Shown piece after piece: positions 44,949 to 54,656 of a stretch of 64,000 nucleotides of DNA (its first letter is position 1; every line of letters starts with the position of its first letter). The notes beneath the pieces were generated by a model, which worked only from the letters and a program-made list of their open reading frames with translations, had not been told where the DNA came from and ran no database searches. The DNA lies in contig NZ_UAVP01000011.1 in assembly GCF_900446695.1 (NCBI RefSeq), positions 248,001 to 312,000 on the forward strand. Direction: 5' to 3'. The position numbers and the translations under genes are program-made. This stretch comes from Capnocytophaga sputigena (GTDB lineage: Bacteria > Bacteroidota > Bacteroidia > Flavobacteriales > Flavobacteriaceae).

Positions 44949-45860
44949 TCACATATCAAGCAACTGACATATAGATAATTTATCTAATTGATTTATTTCA
45001 AACCAATTAATATCTTTATTTTTATGAAACCAAGTGTATTGACGTTTAGCAAAACGACGAGTATTTTTCTTTATTTCTTCAATTGCAAAATCTAAAGAAG
45101 TTTTTCCTTCAAAAAAGTTAAATAATTCTCTATAGCCCACTGTTTGTAAAGCATTGAGTTTCTTATGAGGAAAAAGTGTTTGAGCCTCTATCAGTAATCC
45201 ATTTTCAAGCATTAGCTCTACCCGCTCGTTAATGCGATTATACACAACTTCACGTTCGGCAGTAAGTCCAATGGTGATATTTGTAAAATCTCTAAGAGTT
45301 TCCTTTTTGTTTAAGAAAGATGAATAAGGCTTACCTGAAGCTATACACACTTCTAAAGCACGCATCATTCGCTGAGGATTTTGGACATCCATTTGGGTAT
45401 ATTGTATGGGGTCTAAATCTTTGAGTCTTGTTTGCAGATAAGTAATACCTTGTTTTTGATAAAGTTTATTCAATCCATTCCTAATCTCAGGGGAAACTTC
45501 AGGAAAATCATCTAATCCATAAAGCACTGCATCGGCATAGAGTCCACTTCCTCCCACCATTATCACTACATCATTTCGCTGAAAAAGTTCAGTGAGCAAA
45601 GTAATAGCATCGCGTTCAAAATCACCCACTGAGTAAGGTTCGTATATCGATTTATGTTGTATAAAATGATGTTTTGCTTGTGCTAATTCTTTAGCAGAAG
45701 GAACAGCAGTACCTATACTCATCTCTTTGAAGAACTGACGAGAATCACAAGAAATAATTTCTGTACCAAAGTGCAACGCTAAGTCTATCGCCAAACTCGT
45801 TTTGCCTATAGCTGTAGGACCTACTATAGTGAGGAGTGTTTTCTTATTTTTTATCGACAT
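44949..45860 (-). CDS. miaA: tRNA dimethylallyltransferase
   Basis: The 303-aa enzyme adds the isopentenyl group to A37 of tRNAs reading UNN codons. The P-loop is GPTAIGKTS (14-22), and SCDSRQFFKEMSIGTAVPS is the DSxQ substrate region. A C-terminal RRFAKRQYTWFHK binds tRNA. It overlaps the 3' end of the ion-channel gene by 17 bases. Confidence 0.94.
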   Translation of the reverse strand: MSIKNKKTLLTIVGPTAIGKTSLAIDLALHFGTEIISCDSRQFFKEMSIGTAVPSAKELAQAKHHFIQHKSIYEPYSVGDFERDAITLLTELFQRNDVVIMVGGSGLYADAVLYGLDDFPEVSPEIRNGLNKLYQKQGITYLQTRLKDLDPIQYTQMDVQNPQRMMRALEVCIASGKPYSSFLNKKETLRDFTNITIGLTAEREVVYNRINERVELMLENGLLIEAQTLFPHKKLNALQTVGYRELFNFFEGKTSLDFAIEEIKKNTRRFAKRQYTWFHKNKDINWFEINQLDKLSICQLLDM

Positions 45861-46689
45861 CTGTTATAGGTTCATTCAGTGGTGAGCCACATTGGTTACA
45901 ATATTTTGCTTCAGGAGGATTTTGAAAGTTACAATGTTTACAGCGTCGGCGTTGAGTTTTCATTTTAGTATATTCAGCAGTAACAATACCTGTAGGCACA
46001 GCAACAATACCATACCCCAGAATCATTATAAGCGAAGCTAACATTTGTCCTAAAGTAGTTGCAGGAGCTATATCACCATACCCTACAGTAGTCATCGTAA
46101 CTATACACCAATAAATACTACGTGGAATACTAGTAAAACCGTTTTGGTGTCCTTCTATTACATACATCAACGAACCAAAGAGCACACATATCACCGATAC
46201 AAAGTAGATAAAAATAATAATCTTATTTCTGCTGGTACGTAATGCCATTTTTAGCTCCTCACCTTGATTCATAAAGCTCACCAAATCTAAAATCCGAAAA
46301 ATTCTAAGCAATCGCAAAGCACGTGTTACCGATATAGCCTTAGCTCCTGGAGCAATAAACGACAAGTACATAGGCAATATAGAAATCAAATCGATAATAC
46401 CATAAAGACTGAAAATATAGCGATAAGGTTTTTTATTAGTAATAATTCTCAAGGCATATTCCATTGAGAAGAAAATAGTAATCACCCATTCCATAAACAC
46501 GAGTACTCCGTGCAAATGTTCATTTACTCCTTGCACTGTTTCAAGCATTACCATTATTACACTGATAACAATCAGTGCTAATAGCACCAAGTCAAACAAC
46601 TTGCCTAAAGGTGTATTAGTGCCATAAATAATGATATAGGCTTTCCTTTTAAAAAGTTCGTATTTAGTGTTGAATACCTTTTTATCCAT
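45844..46689 (-). CDS. Voltage-gated potassium channel-like protein with C-terminal zinc ribbon
   Basis: The 281-aa protein has S1-S6 transmembrane segments and an S4 with arginines at 123, 126, 129 and 132. It has the K+ selectivity filter TVGYGD (201-206). After S6, a basic linker leads to a zinc-ribbon (C250, C253, C264, C267: CxxC-N10-CxxC). The ATG at 46689 is used; a longer reading runs into the esterase gene. The ribbon may assemble the tetramer or sense a ligand. It begins 4 bases after the esterase stop. Confidence 0.85.
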   Translation of the reverse strand: MDKKVFNTKYELFKRKAYIIIYGTNTPLGKLFDLVLLALIVISVIMVMLETVQGVNEHLHGVLVFMEWVITIFFSMEYALRIITNKKPYRYIFSLYGIIDLISILPMYLSFIAPGAKAISVTRALRLLRIFRILDLVSFMNQGEELKMALRTSRNKIIIFIYFVSVICVLFGSLMYVIEGHQNGFTSIPRSIYWCIVTMTTVGYGDIAPATTLGQMLASLIMILGYGIVAVPTGIVTAEYTKMKTQRRRCKHCNFQNPPEAKYCNQCGSPLNEPITDVDKK

Positions 46690-46693
46690 AGCA

Positions 46694-47350
46694 TTACTCG
46701 ATAAGCCAATCACGGAAAGAATAGAAGTTTTGTGGTGAAACACCGTGCCCTACAGGAAACTCCTCATATTTGTATTTAATACCCAAATTCTTTAGAAATT
46801 CTGAAGTTCGGCGTGCCCATTCCACAGGAATCACTTGATCACTTGCCCCATGTGATACATAAAAACGAGTAGCTGAATGATTTTCAAGAGCATAACCTTC
46901 TTTTAAAATATCTTTATTCACATATCCACTAAGTGCAATTACATTGTGTATTTTCTTAGGATAAGAAAGAGCTATCGCTATACTGAGGATGCTTCCTTGA
47001 CTAAAACCTAATAGTGTAATATTTTTGTTATCTAAATCGTATAACTTGCAAAGCTCCTCTATACACTGCATAATAAGGTCGCGTGAAGCTATTGCTTGTT
47101 CATTATCACTAAAATTCTCTTGCTCAGCATCAAAATTAATCATATACCAAGCATAGCCAAAAGTCACCAAATGATAAGGTGCTCTAAAAGAGATAATCAT
47201 ATATTCAGCAGGTAGAGCATCAGCAAAAGAAAAAAGATCTTCTTCATTACTACCATATCCGTGTAACATAAAGATTACAGGCGGACGTTTAGTTCTCACT
47301 TGAGGTTCTCTAACAATATATTCTAATGGGATTTTTTTGTTGTTACTCAT
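46694..47350 (-). CDS. Alpha/beta hydrolase of the carboxylesterase/phospholipase type
   Basis: The 218-aa cytosolic protein has the fold markers LHGYGSNEEDLF (29-40), nucleophile GFSQGS near Ser119, acid in HGASDQVIP near 170 and His in GHGVS near 202. It belongs to the family of bacterial carboxylesterases and small-chain acyl hydrolases; the physiological substrate is unknown. It precedes the channel gene by 4 bases and follows the dihydroorotase-like gene by 29. Confidence 0.82.
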   Translation of the reverse strand: MSNNKKIPLEYIVREPQVRTKRPPVIFMLHGYGSNEEDLFSFADALPAEYMIISFRAPYHLVTFGYAWYMINFDAEQENFSDNEQAIASRDLIMQCIEELCKLYDLDNKNITLLGFSQGSILSIAIALSYPKKIHNVIALSGYVNKDILKEGYALENHSATRFYVSHGASDQVIPVEWARRTSEFLKNLGIKYKYEEFPVGHGVSPQNFYSFRDWLIE

Positions 47351-47379
47351 TTTAATTATAAGTTTTCTTTTTGTAGTTT

Positions 47380-48627
47380 CTAATTCAACACCAACTGATT
47401 ACGAGCTATTACTCCTATAACTTTTCCTTTCATTGTCTCTCCTATAAAGGCACTATTTTTAGAAGCCGACAAAATATCATTTATTGTAAAAACTAAAGAA
47501 TTTTCGGGAGTAAATAAAGTCATATCAGCAGAAGTTCCTTCAGTAATAGGTGTAGAAGGAATGCCAAAACGTTTGCGAGCTGAAGTAAGTAATTGTATAA
47601 CTCGTTCTATAGAAGTGTATTGGGTAAGAATACCAAAGGCATTTTCTAGACCTATTGTACCAAAAGCTGCCCAATCAAACTCTTTAAATTTCAATTCTAT
47701 ATCTAATGGATTATGGTCGGAAGTAACGAAGTCTATAACTCCCTCGTTCAATGCCTCTCTAAGTGCTTGTACATTAGCAGTATCACGTAAAGGAGGTAAT
47801 ACTTTGTAGTTAGTATTAAAATTCTCCAACACTTCATCTGTAAAATGTAAGTTATGTATTGCTACACTACAACTTACATCTAATCCTTTAGCTTTAGCTT
47901 CTCTAATTAAGGCAACCGATTTTGCTGTAGAAATTGTTGGGATATGCAATTTTCCCCCTGCATATTCTAATACAGCCAAATCACGTGCAACGATAAGTTC
48001 TTCAGCTAAAGCAGGAATTCCTTTCAGTCCCAAACGAGTGGCTTCAATATGTTCATTCACCACTCCTTTACCCATAATTTTAGTATCATTAGGAAAAGAA
48101 ATTACAATACCTCCAAAAGGTTGAGTGTATTGTAAGGCTATTTTTAACAAATTACTGTTGTTAATAGTTTTTTTATAATCTCCAAAAGCCACTGCTCCTC
48201 CATTTTTCATATCAAAAAGCTCAGCAAGATACTCACCTTTGCTTTCTATGGTAAGTGCACCAATAGGATGAGCTGTTGCAGCACAATGGGCTGTCTTATT
48301 CTTTATATATACTACCCCCGACTGACTATCTACTACAGGATGTGTGAGTGGATTGATTAACAAATGAGTAAAACCACTTTTCTCTGCTGTACGCATCCCA
48401 TTAGCTAAAGTTTCTCTTTCTTCAAACCCTGGTTCTCCAAAACAAACACTACTATCTGTCCATCCTTGTGAAACATAAATATTCTCTAATACTTGTATTT
48501 CATTAGTAAGAGGAATAGATTCACTAACTTGCTGAATAACACCTCCCGAGATAAGAATATCTCTAACTTTATTGTGATAGGCACTTTCTGAATCAATAAT
48601 CCGTGCTGATTTTAATAGAATATCCAT
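47380..48627 (-). CDS. Dihydroorotase-like protein lacking metal ligands
   Basis: The 415-aa protein has the amidohydrolase fold of dihydroorotases. At the metal-binding HxH of the active enzyme (DxHVHxREPG) it has D58-S-S-V-C62-F-G-E-P, so both histidines and the substrate arginine (Gly64 instead) are missing. The later HxxH/ST region (LHIPTIST) also lacks the expected His. A TSDHNP with Asp is kept. It is probably an inactive paralogue like the PyrC' subunits that scaffold aspartate transcarbamoylase, or has a different chemistry. The separate, active pyrC would have to lie outside the window. It has its own promoter at 48661-48690. Confidence 0.8.
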   Translation of the reverse strand: MDILLKSARIIDSESAYHNKVRDILISGGVIQQVSESIPLTNEIQVLENIYVSQGWTDSSVCFGEPGFEERETLANGMRTAEKSGFTHLLINPLTHPVVDSQSGVVYIKNKTAHCAATAHPIGALTIESKGEYLAELFDMKNGGAVAFGDYKKTINNSNLLKIALQYTQPFGGIVISFPNDTKIMGKGVVNEHIEATRLGLKGIPALAEELIVARDLAVLEYAGGKLHIPTISTAKSVALIREAKAKGLDVSCSVAIHNLHFTDEVLENFNTNYKVLPPLRDTANVQALREALNEGVIDFVTSDHNPLDIELKFKEFDWAAFGTIGLENAFGILTQYTSIERVIQLLTSARKRFGIPSTPITEGTSADMTLFTPENSLVFTINDILSASKNSAFIGETMKGKVIGVIARNQLVLN

Positions 48628-48660
48628 AGTCGCTTTTTAGGCTTTCATAAATTTTATGGG

Positions 48661-48690
48661 CAAAGGTACAAATTAATTAACAATTAACAA
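48661..48690 (-). promoter_or_regulatory. Promoter for the dihydroorotase-like gene
   Basis: TTG (48688-48690), N19, TACCTTTG (48661-48668) on the minus strand. It lies 33 bases before the start. Upstream it is flanked by AACAATTA-type repeats (48670-48720). Confidence 0.72.
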
Positions 48691-48759
48691 TCAACAATTA
48701 ACAATTTTAACAATTAAATTTAGATAAACTATCTAACTCATCATAGTTTAATATGTAAC

Positions 48760-48791
48760 TTGCTAATTGACAAATTTGCTAATTGACAAAT
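48760..48791 (+). repeat. Exact 16-base tandem duplication in front of purE
   Basis: TTGCTAATTGACAAAT occurs twice in tandem (48760-48775 and 48776-48791). The second copy contains the purE -33 TTG. The same unit appears once at purM and in diverged form at 59851. Confidence 0.75.
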
Positions 48792-48805
48792 TATTCGTAT
48801 CTTTG
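48776..48805 (+). promoter_or_regulatory. purE-guaA promoter
   Basis: TTG (48776-48778), N19, TATCTTTG (48798-48805). It lies 20 bases before the purE start and shares its spacer with purM. Confidence 0.78.
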
Positions 48806-48825
48806 CCCGAAAAAAATATAAATAT

Positions 48826-49311
48826 ATGAAAGTAGCTGTGGTAATGGGAAGCAAAAGTGATTTACCCGTAATGCAAGACGCTATTGATGTTCTCAAAAAC
48901 TTTGGCATTACAACAGTTGTAGATATTGTATCAGCACATCGCACCCCCGAAAAACTGATGAATTTCAGCACAAATGCTCATAAAAATGGCATTCAGGTAA
49001 TTATTGCAGGAGCAGGAGGTGCAGCTCACTTGCCTGGTATGGTTGCCGCTATGTCGCCACTACCTGTAATAGGGGTACCTGTAAAGAGTAGTAATTCTAT
49101 TGATGGTTGGGATTCTATCCTTTCTATTTTGCAAATGCCAAATGGAGTACCCGTCGCTACTGTAGCTTTGAATGCTGCTAAAAATGCTGGCTTATTAGCT
49201 GTACAAATATTAGCTAGTGCCAATACTGTACTTTTACAAAAAATGATTGATTACAAAGAAAGTTTGAAACAAGCAGTGCTCACTGCTGCCGCAACCCTTA
49301 ACGATGAATAA
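48826..49311 (+). CDS. purE: N5-carboxyaminoimidazole ribonucleotide mutase
   Basis: The 161-aa class I PurE interconverts N5-CAIR and CAIR in purine synthesis. Signature [12 protein letters not shown] (8-19), SAHRTPE (43-49) and [25 protein letters not shown] are present. Start is at the first ATG. It overlaps guaA by 8 bases. No purK is adjacent. Confidence 0.94.
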   Translation: MKVAVVMGSKSDLPVMQDAIDVLKNFGITTVVDIVSAHRTPEKLMNFSTNAHKNGIQVIIAGAGGAAHLPGMVAAMSPLPVIGVPVKSSNSIDGWDSILSILQMPNGVPVATVALNAAKNAGLLAVQILASANTVLLQKMIDYKESLKQAVLTAAATLNDE

Positions 49312-50851
49312 CAACACTTTTCAAGGCTCACGCCTTTTATTATTAGATTTTGGGTCACAATACACTCAGCTTATCGCTCGTCGAGTACGTGAATTAAATG
49401 TGTATTGCGAAATGCACCCTTATAACCATTTACCCGAGAATTTAAATGATTTCTCAGCTGTAATACTCTCTGGTTCTCCCTATTCAGTGCGAAGTGCAGA
49501 AGCTTTACACCCTGACTTATCAGCATTGAAAGGTAAAATGCCACTTTTAGCAGTATGTTATGGAGCTCAGTATTTAGCTCACTTTGGTGGTGGTGAAGTA
49601 GCACCTTCTAACATACGAGAATACGGTCGTGCTCACCTCACTTATATCAAACCTGAAGAACCTCTTTTTGAAGGAATTGCTGAAGGAAGTGTAGTATGGA
49701 TGAGTCATAGTGATACTATCAAACAATTACCCACTGGTGCGGTCTGTTTAGCAAGTACTCCTGATGTAACAAACGCTGCTTATCGCATAGAAGGTGAAGA
49801 AACTTACGCTATACAGTTTCACCCTGAAGTAACTCACTCTATTGATGGTATGAAGCTATTAGCTAACTTTCTTTTCAAAATAGCTAAACTCACTCCTAAT
49901 TGGACTTCTAGTAATTTTGTAGAAATGACAGTTGCCCAACTGAAAACTCAAATAGGTAATGAAAAAGTTATTTTAGGTTTATCAGGAGGGGTCGACTCAA
50001 CAGTAGCTGCTGTGTTACTTAATAAAGCCATAGGCAAACAATTACATTGTATATTCGTAAATAACGGACTTTTACGTAAGAATGAATTTGAAAGTGTTCT
50101 AAAACAATACGAAGGAATGGGATTAAATGTAAAAGGAGTAGATGCTTCAACTCGTTTTCTCTCTGCTTTAGCAGGTAAAACCGAACCTGAGGAAAAACGT
50201 AAAACCATCGGACGCGTGTTTATTGAAGTATTTGATGATGAAGCTCATAAAATAACTGATGCCCAATGGTTAGCACAAGGCACTATTTATCCTGATGTGA
50301 TTGAATCATTATCAGTAAAAGGTCCTTCAGCAACTATAAAATCTCATCATAATGTAGGTGGATTGCCCGATTATATGAAACTAAAGGTAGTAGAGCCTTT
50401 GCGTATGCTCTTCAAAGATGAAGTCCGTCGAGTAGGTCGTAGTTTGGGCATTAGTGATGAATTATTAGGGAGACATCCTTTCCCTGGCCCTGGTTTAGCC
50501 ATCCGTATTTTAGGTGATATCACTGCCGAAAAAGTAGCCATTTTACAAGAAGTAGATGCTATATTTATCAATGCACTAAAAGAACACAATCTATACGACA
50601 AAGTATGGCAAGCTGGTGCTATATTACTTCCTATCAATAGTGTGGGAGTAATGGGAGATGAGCGTACATATGAAAAAGTAGTTGCTCTACGTGCTGTAGA
50701 AAGTGTAGATGGTATGACTGCCGATTGGGTAGATTTACCTTATAAATTCCTCCAAAAAGTATCTAATGATATCATCAATAAAGTAAAAGGTGTAAACCGC
50801 GTTGTGTACGATATCAGCAGCAAACCACCCGCCACTATAGAATGGGAATAA
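49304..50851 (+). CDS. guaA: GMP synthase (glutamine hydrolysing)
   Basis: The 515-aa two-domain enzyme aminates XMP to GMP. The class I amidotransferase has the nucleophile Cys85 in CYGAQYL and the FHPEVTHS pair near 168-175. The ATP-pyrophosphatase domain has LSGGVDST (near 227) and the [14 protein letters not shown] region. It is coupled to purE and is the last of that unit. Confidence 0.96.
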   Translation: MNNNTFQGSRLLLLDFGSQYTQLIARRVRELNVYCEMHPYNHLPENLNDFSAVILSGSPYSVRSAEALHPDLSALKGKMPLLAVCYGAQYLAHFGGGEVAPSNIREYGRAHLTYIKPEEPLFEGIAEGSVVWMSHSDTIKQLPTGAVCLASTPDVTNAAYRIEGEETYAIQFHPEVTHSIDGMKLLANFLFKIAKLTPNWTSSNFVEMTVAQLKTQIGNEKVILGLSGGVDSTVAAVLLNKAIGKQLHCIFVNNGLLRKNEFESVLKQYEGMGLNVKGVDASTRFLSALAGKTEPEEKRKTIGRVFIEVFDDEAHKITDAQWLAQGTIYPDVIESLSVKGPSATIKSHHNVGGLPDYMKLKVVEPLRMLFKDEVRRVGRSLGISDELLGRHPFPGPGLAIRILGDITAEKVAILQEVDAIFINALKEHNLYDKVWQAGAILLPINSVGVMGDERTYEKVVALRAVESVDGMTADWVDLPYKFLQKVSNDIINKVKGVNRVVYDISSKPPATIEWE

Positions 50852-50895
50852 ATAATTAATAGTTAAACAATTTAATAATTAAATCATAAGCCATT

Positions 50896-52824
50896 ATGAA
50901 ACGATTTTTAACACTAACCGCCTTACTATGTATTACCTTAAGTTTTGCTCAACAAAAGCATACTGCTAGTAATTATGAAAGTATTGAAAGCATTGCTAAA
51001 ATTTATCGCTTTTCGCCTGCCGATATTCTCAAACTCAACCCTGGAGTAAAAGATGGAATCCAGAAAGGTGTAACTATCAATATTCCTACCAGCAAGATAA
51101 AACACTACAGTACCCAGCGTCCAGTAGGTTTTACCTCTCATCTGGTAAAATCAGGAGAAACTTTCTTTGGACTTTCTCAGAAGTACAACATTTCTATAGA
51201 CGATTTGAAGCGCTATAACTTAGACCTTTACACTCGTGAACTCCAAGAGAACGAGCGCATTACTATTCCACTTTTCAACAAAACAAACGATATGGTACAA
51301 AAAGGGGTACAAGGACAAAAACGCTATGTGGTAAAACCTCAGGAAACTTTGTGGAAAATTGCTAAAAACCACAATGTAAGTATTGAAGAATTGGAACGTA
51401 TTAACAAAAAAGAAAAAGGTTTTAACCCCAATAATCTAAAAGAAGGACAAGAAATATGGGTACCTGCTTCAGCTGTAGATAGTTCTGAGCCTGAAGTTCC
51501 TACTCGTCCTACTACCAATAAAGAATTAGTACTTTATCTCATAGAAAAAGGGGAAGGATTTTACAGTTTAGAACGCAAATTTGGTTTATCACAATCTGAT
51601 ATTGTAAAACTCAACCCTACAATGAAAGATGGTCTAAAAAATGATGCCCAAATATGGATTCCTAAAGAGAATTATGATCGCTATAAAAACACAGCTTTTA
51701 CTAGTACCCCTAATTACGATTTTGAAAACTCTAACAACACTTTGCGCTCAGCTTCATCTCCTAACAACGTAAAGGAAATTAGCTATATCTTGCCTTTCAA
51801 AGTAGCTGATATAGGAGCTACAAACAAAGCTGCTGTCCTAAAAGCACGCCTTACTGATAATAAAATCACACCTGTCGCTACTGATTTTTATTCTGGCGCG
51901 CTTATCGCTTTGGATTCTCTCCAAAAAATGGGATACAAGTTCAAAGTAAATGTTTATGATAGTGAAGGTGACATCAAAAAGATTACTTCTAATGCTGGCG
52001 TACAAAACTCACAAGTGGTAATAGGTCCCTTTACTACCAAATCCTTTAATGCTGTAGCCGAGCTAATTACAAACAACAAAACTGCGGTATTAGCTCCATT
52101 AGCAAACAAGAACATTGTGTTAAATCCTAATGTATATCAAACCTTACCTTCTGACGAAGTTCAACAAGCTCAGATGATTAGCTACCTCAACAAGAATTAT
52201 TCTGATGAGAATATGATTATCTTAGCTGATAGTAAAAACACAGGTTTACGAGACAAATTAGAACGTGCATTTCCTAACGCCAAAGTAGTAACAGAAATGT
52301 CAGCAAATGGATTTGCTAATGCATTGAACTACAGCAAAGAAAATGTAGTATTGTTACAATCTAACGATATAGGTTATGTATCATTAGCGGTACGCTTATT
52401 ACACAATGCTTTGAAAGTGAAGAAAAACAATACCTTCCCTAAAATTATATTAGCAACAGTAGAAAGAGGTAATGTGTTTGATTCAAGTAGTTTGTCTAAC
52501 AATCAACTTTCTGATTTACACTTCACCTACCCCACTGTAAACAAATACTCTAATGGTAGTGATAGTTTTTCAGTTCGCTATCAAAAAACTTATGGTATTT
52601 TGCCTAATAAATATGCTATTCGTGGCTTTGATCTCACTATGGACGCTGTATTGCGTTTAGGAGTATCTGGTAACTTAAATAGTACCAATACCCGTATAGG
52701 TGAAACCTCATTCTTAGAGAACAAGTTTGCCTACCTCAAAAACTCTTATAAAGGAGGAGGTTACGAAAATCAAGGTGTTTACATTGTTCAGTACGACAAT
52801 ATGGAAATCAAAGAAGTAAAATAA
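50896..52824 (+). CDS. LysM domain protein with C-terminal periplasmic-binding fold
   Basis: The 642-aa exported protein (signal 1-18) has three to four LysM-like repeats between about 22 and 258. Examples are ESIAKIYRFSPADILKLNPG, KSGETFFGLSQKYNIS and KPQETLWKIAKNHNVS. A type 1 periplasmic-binding domain (about 290-635) shows VVIGPFTTKSFNAVAE and KYAIRGFDLTMDAVLRLG. The LysM region should bind peptidoglycan, and the second domain resembles that of LpoA-type activators and amino-acid receptors. A cell-wall role is probable; ligand is unknown. Its stop overlaps the ung start by one base. Confidence 0.82.
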   Translation: MKRFLTLTALLCITLSFAQQKHTASNYESIESIAKIYRFSPADILKLNPGVKDGIQKGVTINIPTSKIKHYSTQRPVGFTSHLVKSGETFFGLSQKYNISIDDLKRYNLDLYTRELQENERITIPLFNKTNDMVQKGVQGQKRYVVKPQETLWKIAKNHNVSIEELERINKKEKGFNPNNLKEGQEIWVPASAVDSSEPEVPTRPTTNKELVLYLIEKGEGFYSLERKFGLSQSDIVKLNPTMKDGLKNDAQIWIPKENYDRYKNTAFTSTPNYDFENSNNTLRSASSPNNVKEISYILPFKVADIGATNKAAVLKARLTDNKITPVATDFYSGALIALDSLQKMGYKFKVNVYDSEGDIKKITSNAGVQNSQVVIGPFTTKSFNAVAELITNNKTAVLAPLANKNIVLNPNVYQTLPSDEVQQAQMISYLNKNYSDENMIILADSKNTGLRDKLERAFPNAKVVTEMSANGFANALNYSKENVVLLQSNDIGYVSLAVRLLHNALKVKKNNTFPKIILATVERGNVFDSSSLSNNQLSDLHFTYPTVNKYSNGSDSFSVRYQKTYGILPNKYAIRGFDLTMDAVLRLGVSGNLNSTNTRIGETSFLENKFAYLKNSYKGGGYENQGVYIVQYDNMEIKEVK

Positions 52825-53489
52825 TGAATGTACAAATAGATTCAAGTTGGAAAGCGGTATTAGAAGATGAATTTAGCAAACCGTATTTCAATAAACTCAC
52901 CGAATATGTAAAACAACAATATGCCGAAAATATCTGTTATCCCAAAGGAAAGCAAATATTTTCGGCTTTCAACCACTGTCCGCTAAATAAGGTAAAAGTA
53001 GTAATTATAGGGCAAGATCCTTATCATGGTGAGGGACAAGCAAATGGTTTGTGCTTTTCAGTACACGATGGCATAGCGCACCCTCCTTCTCTTGTAAATA
53101 TTTTTAGAGAAATAACACAAGACTTAGGAGTCCCCTATCCCATCAGTGGTAATTTAGAACGTTGGGCATCGCAAGGAGTCTTACTACTCAACGCAACCCT
53201 CACGGTAAGAGCCAACGAAGCAGGTAGTCACCAAAATCAAGGTTGGGAAACATTCACTGATGCTGTTATTAAAGCTGTTTCAACACATTGTAATAATGTA
53301 GTATTTATGTTATGGGGAAGCTATGCTAAAAAGAAAGCTAGCCTTATTGATAGTTCCAAACACTGCATACTCACCTCTGGTCATCCTTCACCTTTGAGTG
53401 CTAATAGAGGGCATTGGTTTGGTAACAAACATTTCAGCAAGGCTAATGTCTATCTTACATCTGTAGGTAAAGAAACCATAAACTGGTAA
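52824..53489 (+). CDS. ung: Uracil-DNA glycosylase, family 1
   Basis: The 221-aa enzyme removes uracil from DNA. Catalytic Asp65 lies in GQDPYHGEGQANGLCFSV (64-81), and His188 in HPSPLS with the ANRGHWFG loop. Length and motifs match E. coli Ung (229). It starts on the stop codon of the LysM gene (TAATG). Confidence 0.96.
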   Translation: MNVQIDSSWKAVLEDEFSKPYFNKLTEYVKQQYAENICYPKGKQIFSAFNHCPLNKVKVVIIGQDPYHGEGQANGLCFSVHDGIAHPPSLVNIFREITQDLGVPYPISGNLERWASQGVLLLNATLTVRANEAGSHQNQGWETFTDAVIKAVSTHCNNVVFMLWGSYAKKKASLIDSSKHCILTSGHPSPLSANRGHWFGNKHFSKANVYLTSVGKETINW

Positions 53490-53539
53490 TTAGATAGTGT
53501 TAAAAGATAAGATATAATAAGGCAATAATATTGTAGAAA

Positions 53540-53989
53540 ATGATACAATCCATCATCGAAAAATATAAAGACAGAATAGCTGTAGGAACCAAAGACTTCA
53601 TAAATATAACTTGGATTGAGCAAACGGAAAAGAAATTAGGTTTCCCCTTGCCTGATAGTTATAAAGAGATGTTATTAAACTATGAATTTATCACTATTTG
53701 TGGAGTTGATTTTAAAACTATTGCGCCACCTGAATATCAAGAGGATGCTGATATTGATATTTATTATACTTATCTAGTAAATTTGCAAAATAATCTATTT
53801 CAAAAAGATGAATTGGCATTCTTAGAAATGGACGAAGAAGCCTATTTCTTTAAAATAGAAGAAGCTGGTCAAGCTAATGAATATCCTGTTTACATTCGAG
53901 ATTATATGATGAATGAAGATCATCTATATGCTAATAACTTTCAAGAATTTTTAGAACATTTTTTTAGTATAATACTGGGGAATGATTAA
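53540..53989 (+). CDS. SMI1/KNR4 (SUKH) domain protein
   Basis: The 149-aa soluble protein shows the SUKH/SMI1-KNR4 pattern: W-I-E-x-x-E-K-K-L-G-F-x-L-P-x-S-Y-K-E-M-L (25-45), and an acidic middle. SUKH proteins are frequent immunity proteins of polymorphic toxin systems and some have other protein-binding roles. No toxin gene is next to it. It begins a set of four accessory genes (to 56450) on the plus strand without a recognisable promoter of the consensus type. Confidence 0.78.
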   Translation: MIQSIIEKYKDRIAVGTKDFINITWIEQTEKKLGFPLPDSYKEMLLNYEFITICGVDFKTIAPPEYQEDADIDIYYTYLVNLQNNLFQKDELAFLEMDEEAYFFKIEEAGQANEYPVYIRDYMMNEDHLYANNFQEFLEHFFSIILGND

Positions 53990-54033
53990 AAAAATATGAA
54001 TAAAAAAAGTAACTAAATCTAATTGTATCAAAT

Positions 54034-54645
54034 ATGAAGCCATTACAACTAAGTGATTTTACAGTAGATCCTGAAAATGAAAATATACATTACGCTACAT
54101 TTTCAAATAAAGGTTTTATAATAGAAGTAGAACTTGTACACGAAAACTGGGATTTTAATAAAGTCTTTGAGTTATGTACTTCTGTATTTGAAAATTTTGA
54201 TCAATTAGATAATAAAGCAAAGTCATTTTTAACAACTATTCAAGTAAAGATCATTAATGAACAAGAAGAATTAAAAAAGAACAATTTAGTTGTTATTGAA
54301 GAAGATTTCGAAAAGTTAATGACTATAGCAAAGATTGAAATTTATGATCAAAAAATAGAATTCGATTATATTGTTTCTGTTGAAAATTTCCTTATAGGTG
54401 CAGCAATGCTTGCTGAAAATGGCTTAGACAATCCTAAGTTTACGTATGTATTAATAGAAAGTGAAATAGAGGATATTGACGAAAATGGAAATAAAACATT
54501 TAAAATTATAGATAAGAAATTCTATAGATTAACAGAAGAAAAATCAAAAAATTCTACTTCTTCCTCTAACAATTTTTTGCAAGTATATAATAATAAAAAC
54601 TTTTTTGAACGAATAGTTTCATTCTTCAAAGGATTATTCAAATAG
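54034..54645 (+). CDS. Protein of unknown function (203 aa)
   Basis: The acidic soluble protein has strand-rich and helical parts and no signal. It has a Lys/Ser/Asn linker and a short amphipathic, basic C-terminal helix (NNKNFFERIVSFFKGLFK). The next protein ends in a similar way (SIFKRLAENIGAFFSRRRK), suggesting that both are tied to the membrane or to a common partner. I do not recognise a family. It lies 44 bases after the SUKH gene and 11 before the next. Confidence 0.6.
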   Translation: MKPLQLSDFTVDPENENIHYATFSNKGFIIEVELVHENWDFNKVFELCTSVFENFDQLDNKAKSFLTTIQVKIINEQEELKKNNLVVIEEDFEKLMTIAKIEIYDQKIEFDYIVSVENFLIGAAMLAENGLDNPKFTYVLIESEIEDIDENGNKTFKIIDKKFYRLTEEKSKNSTSSSNNFLQVYNNKNFFERIVSFFKGLFK

Positions 54646-54656
54646 ATATAATTACT

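Noticed and set aside
48760-48791. Tandem repeat as a possible CRISPR or VNTR
   Set aside because: Only two 16-base units without spacers; it contains the purE -33 box and is better explained as part of the promoter repeat.
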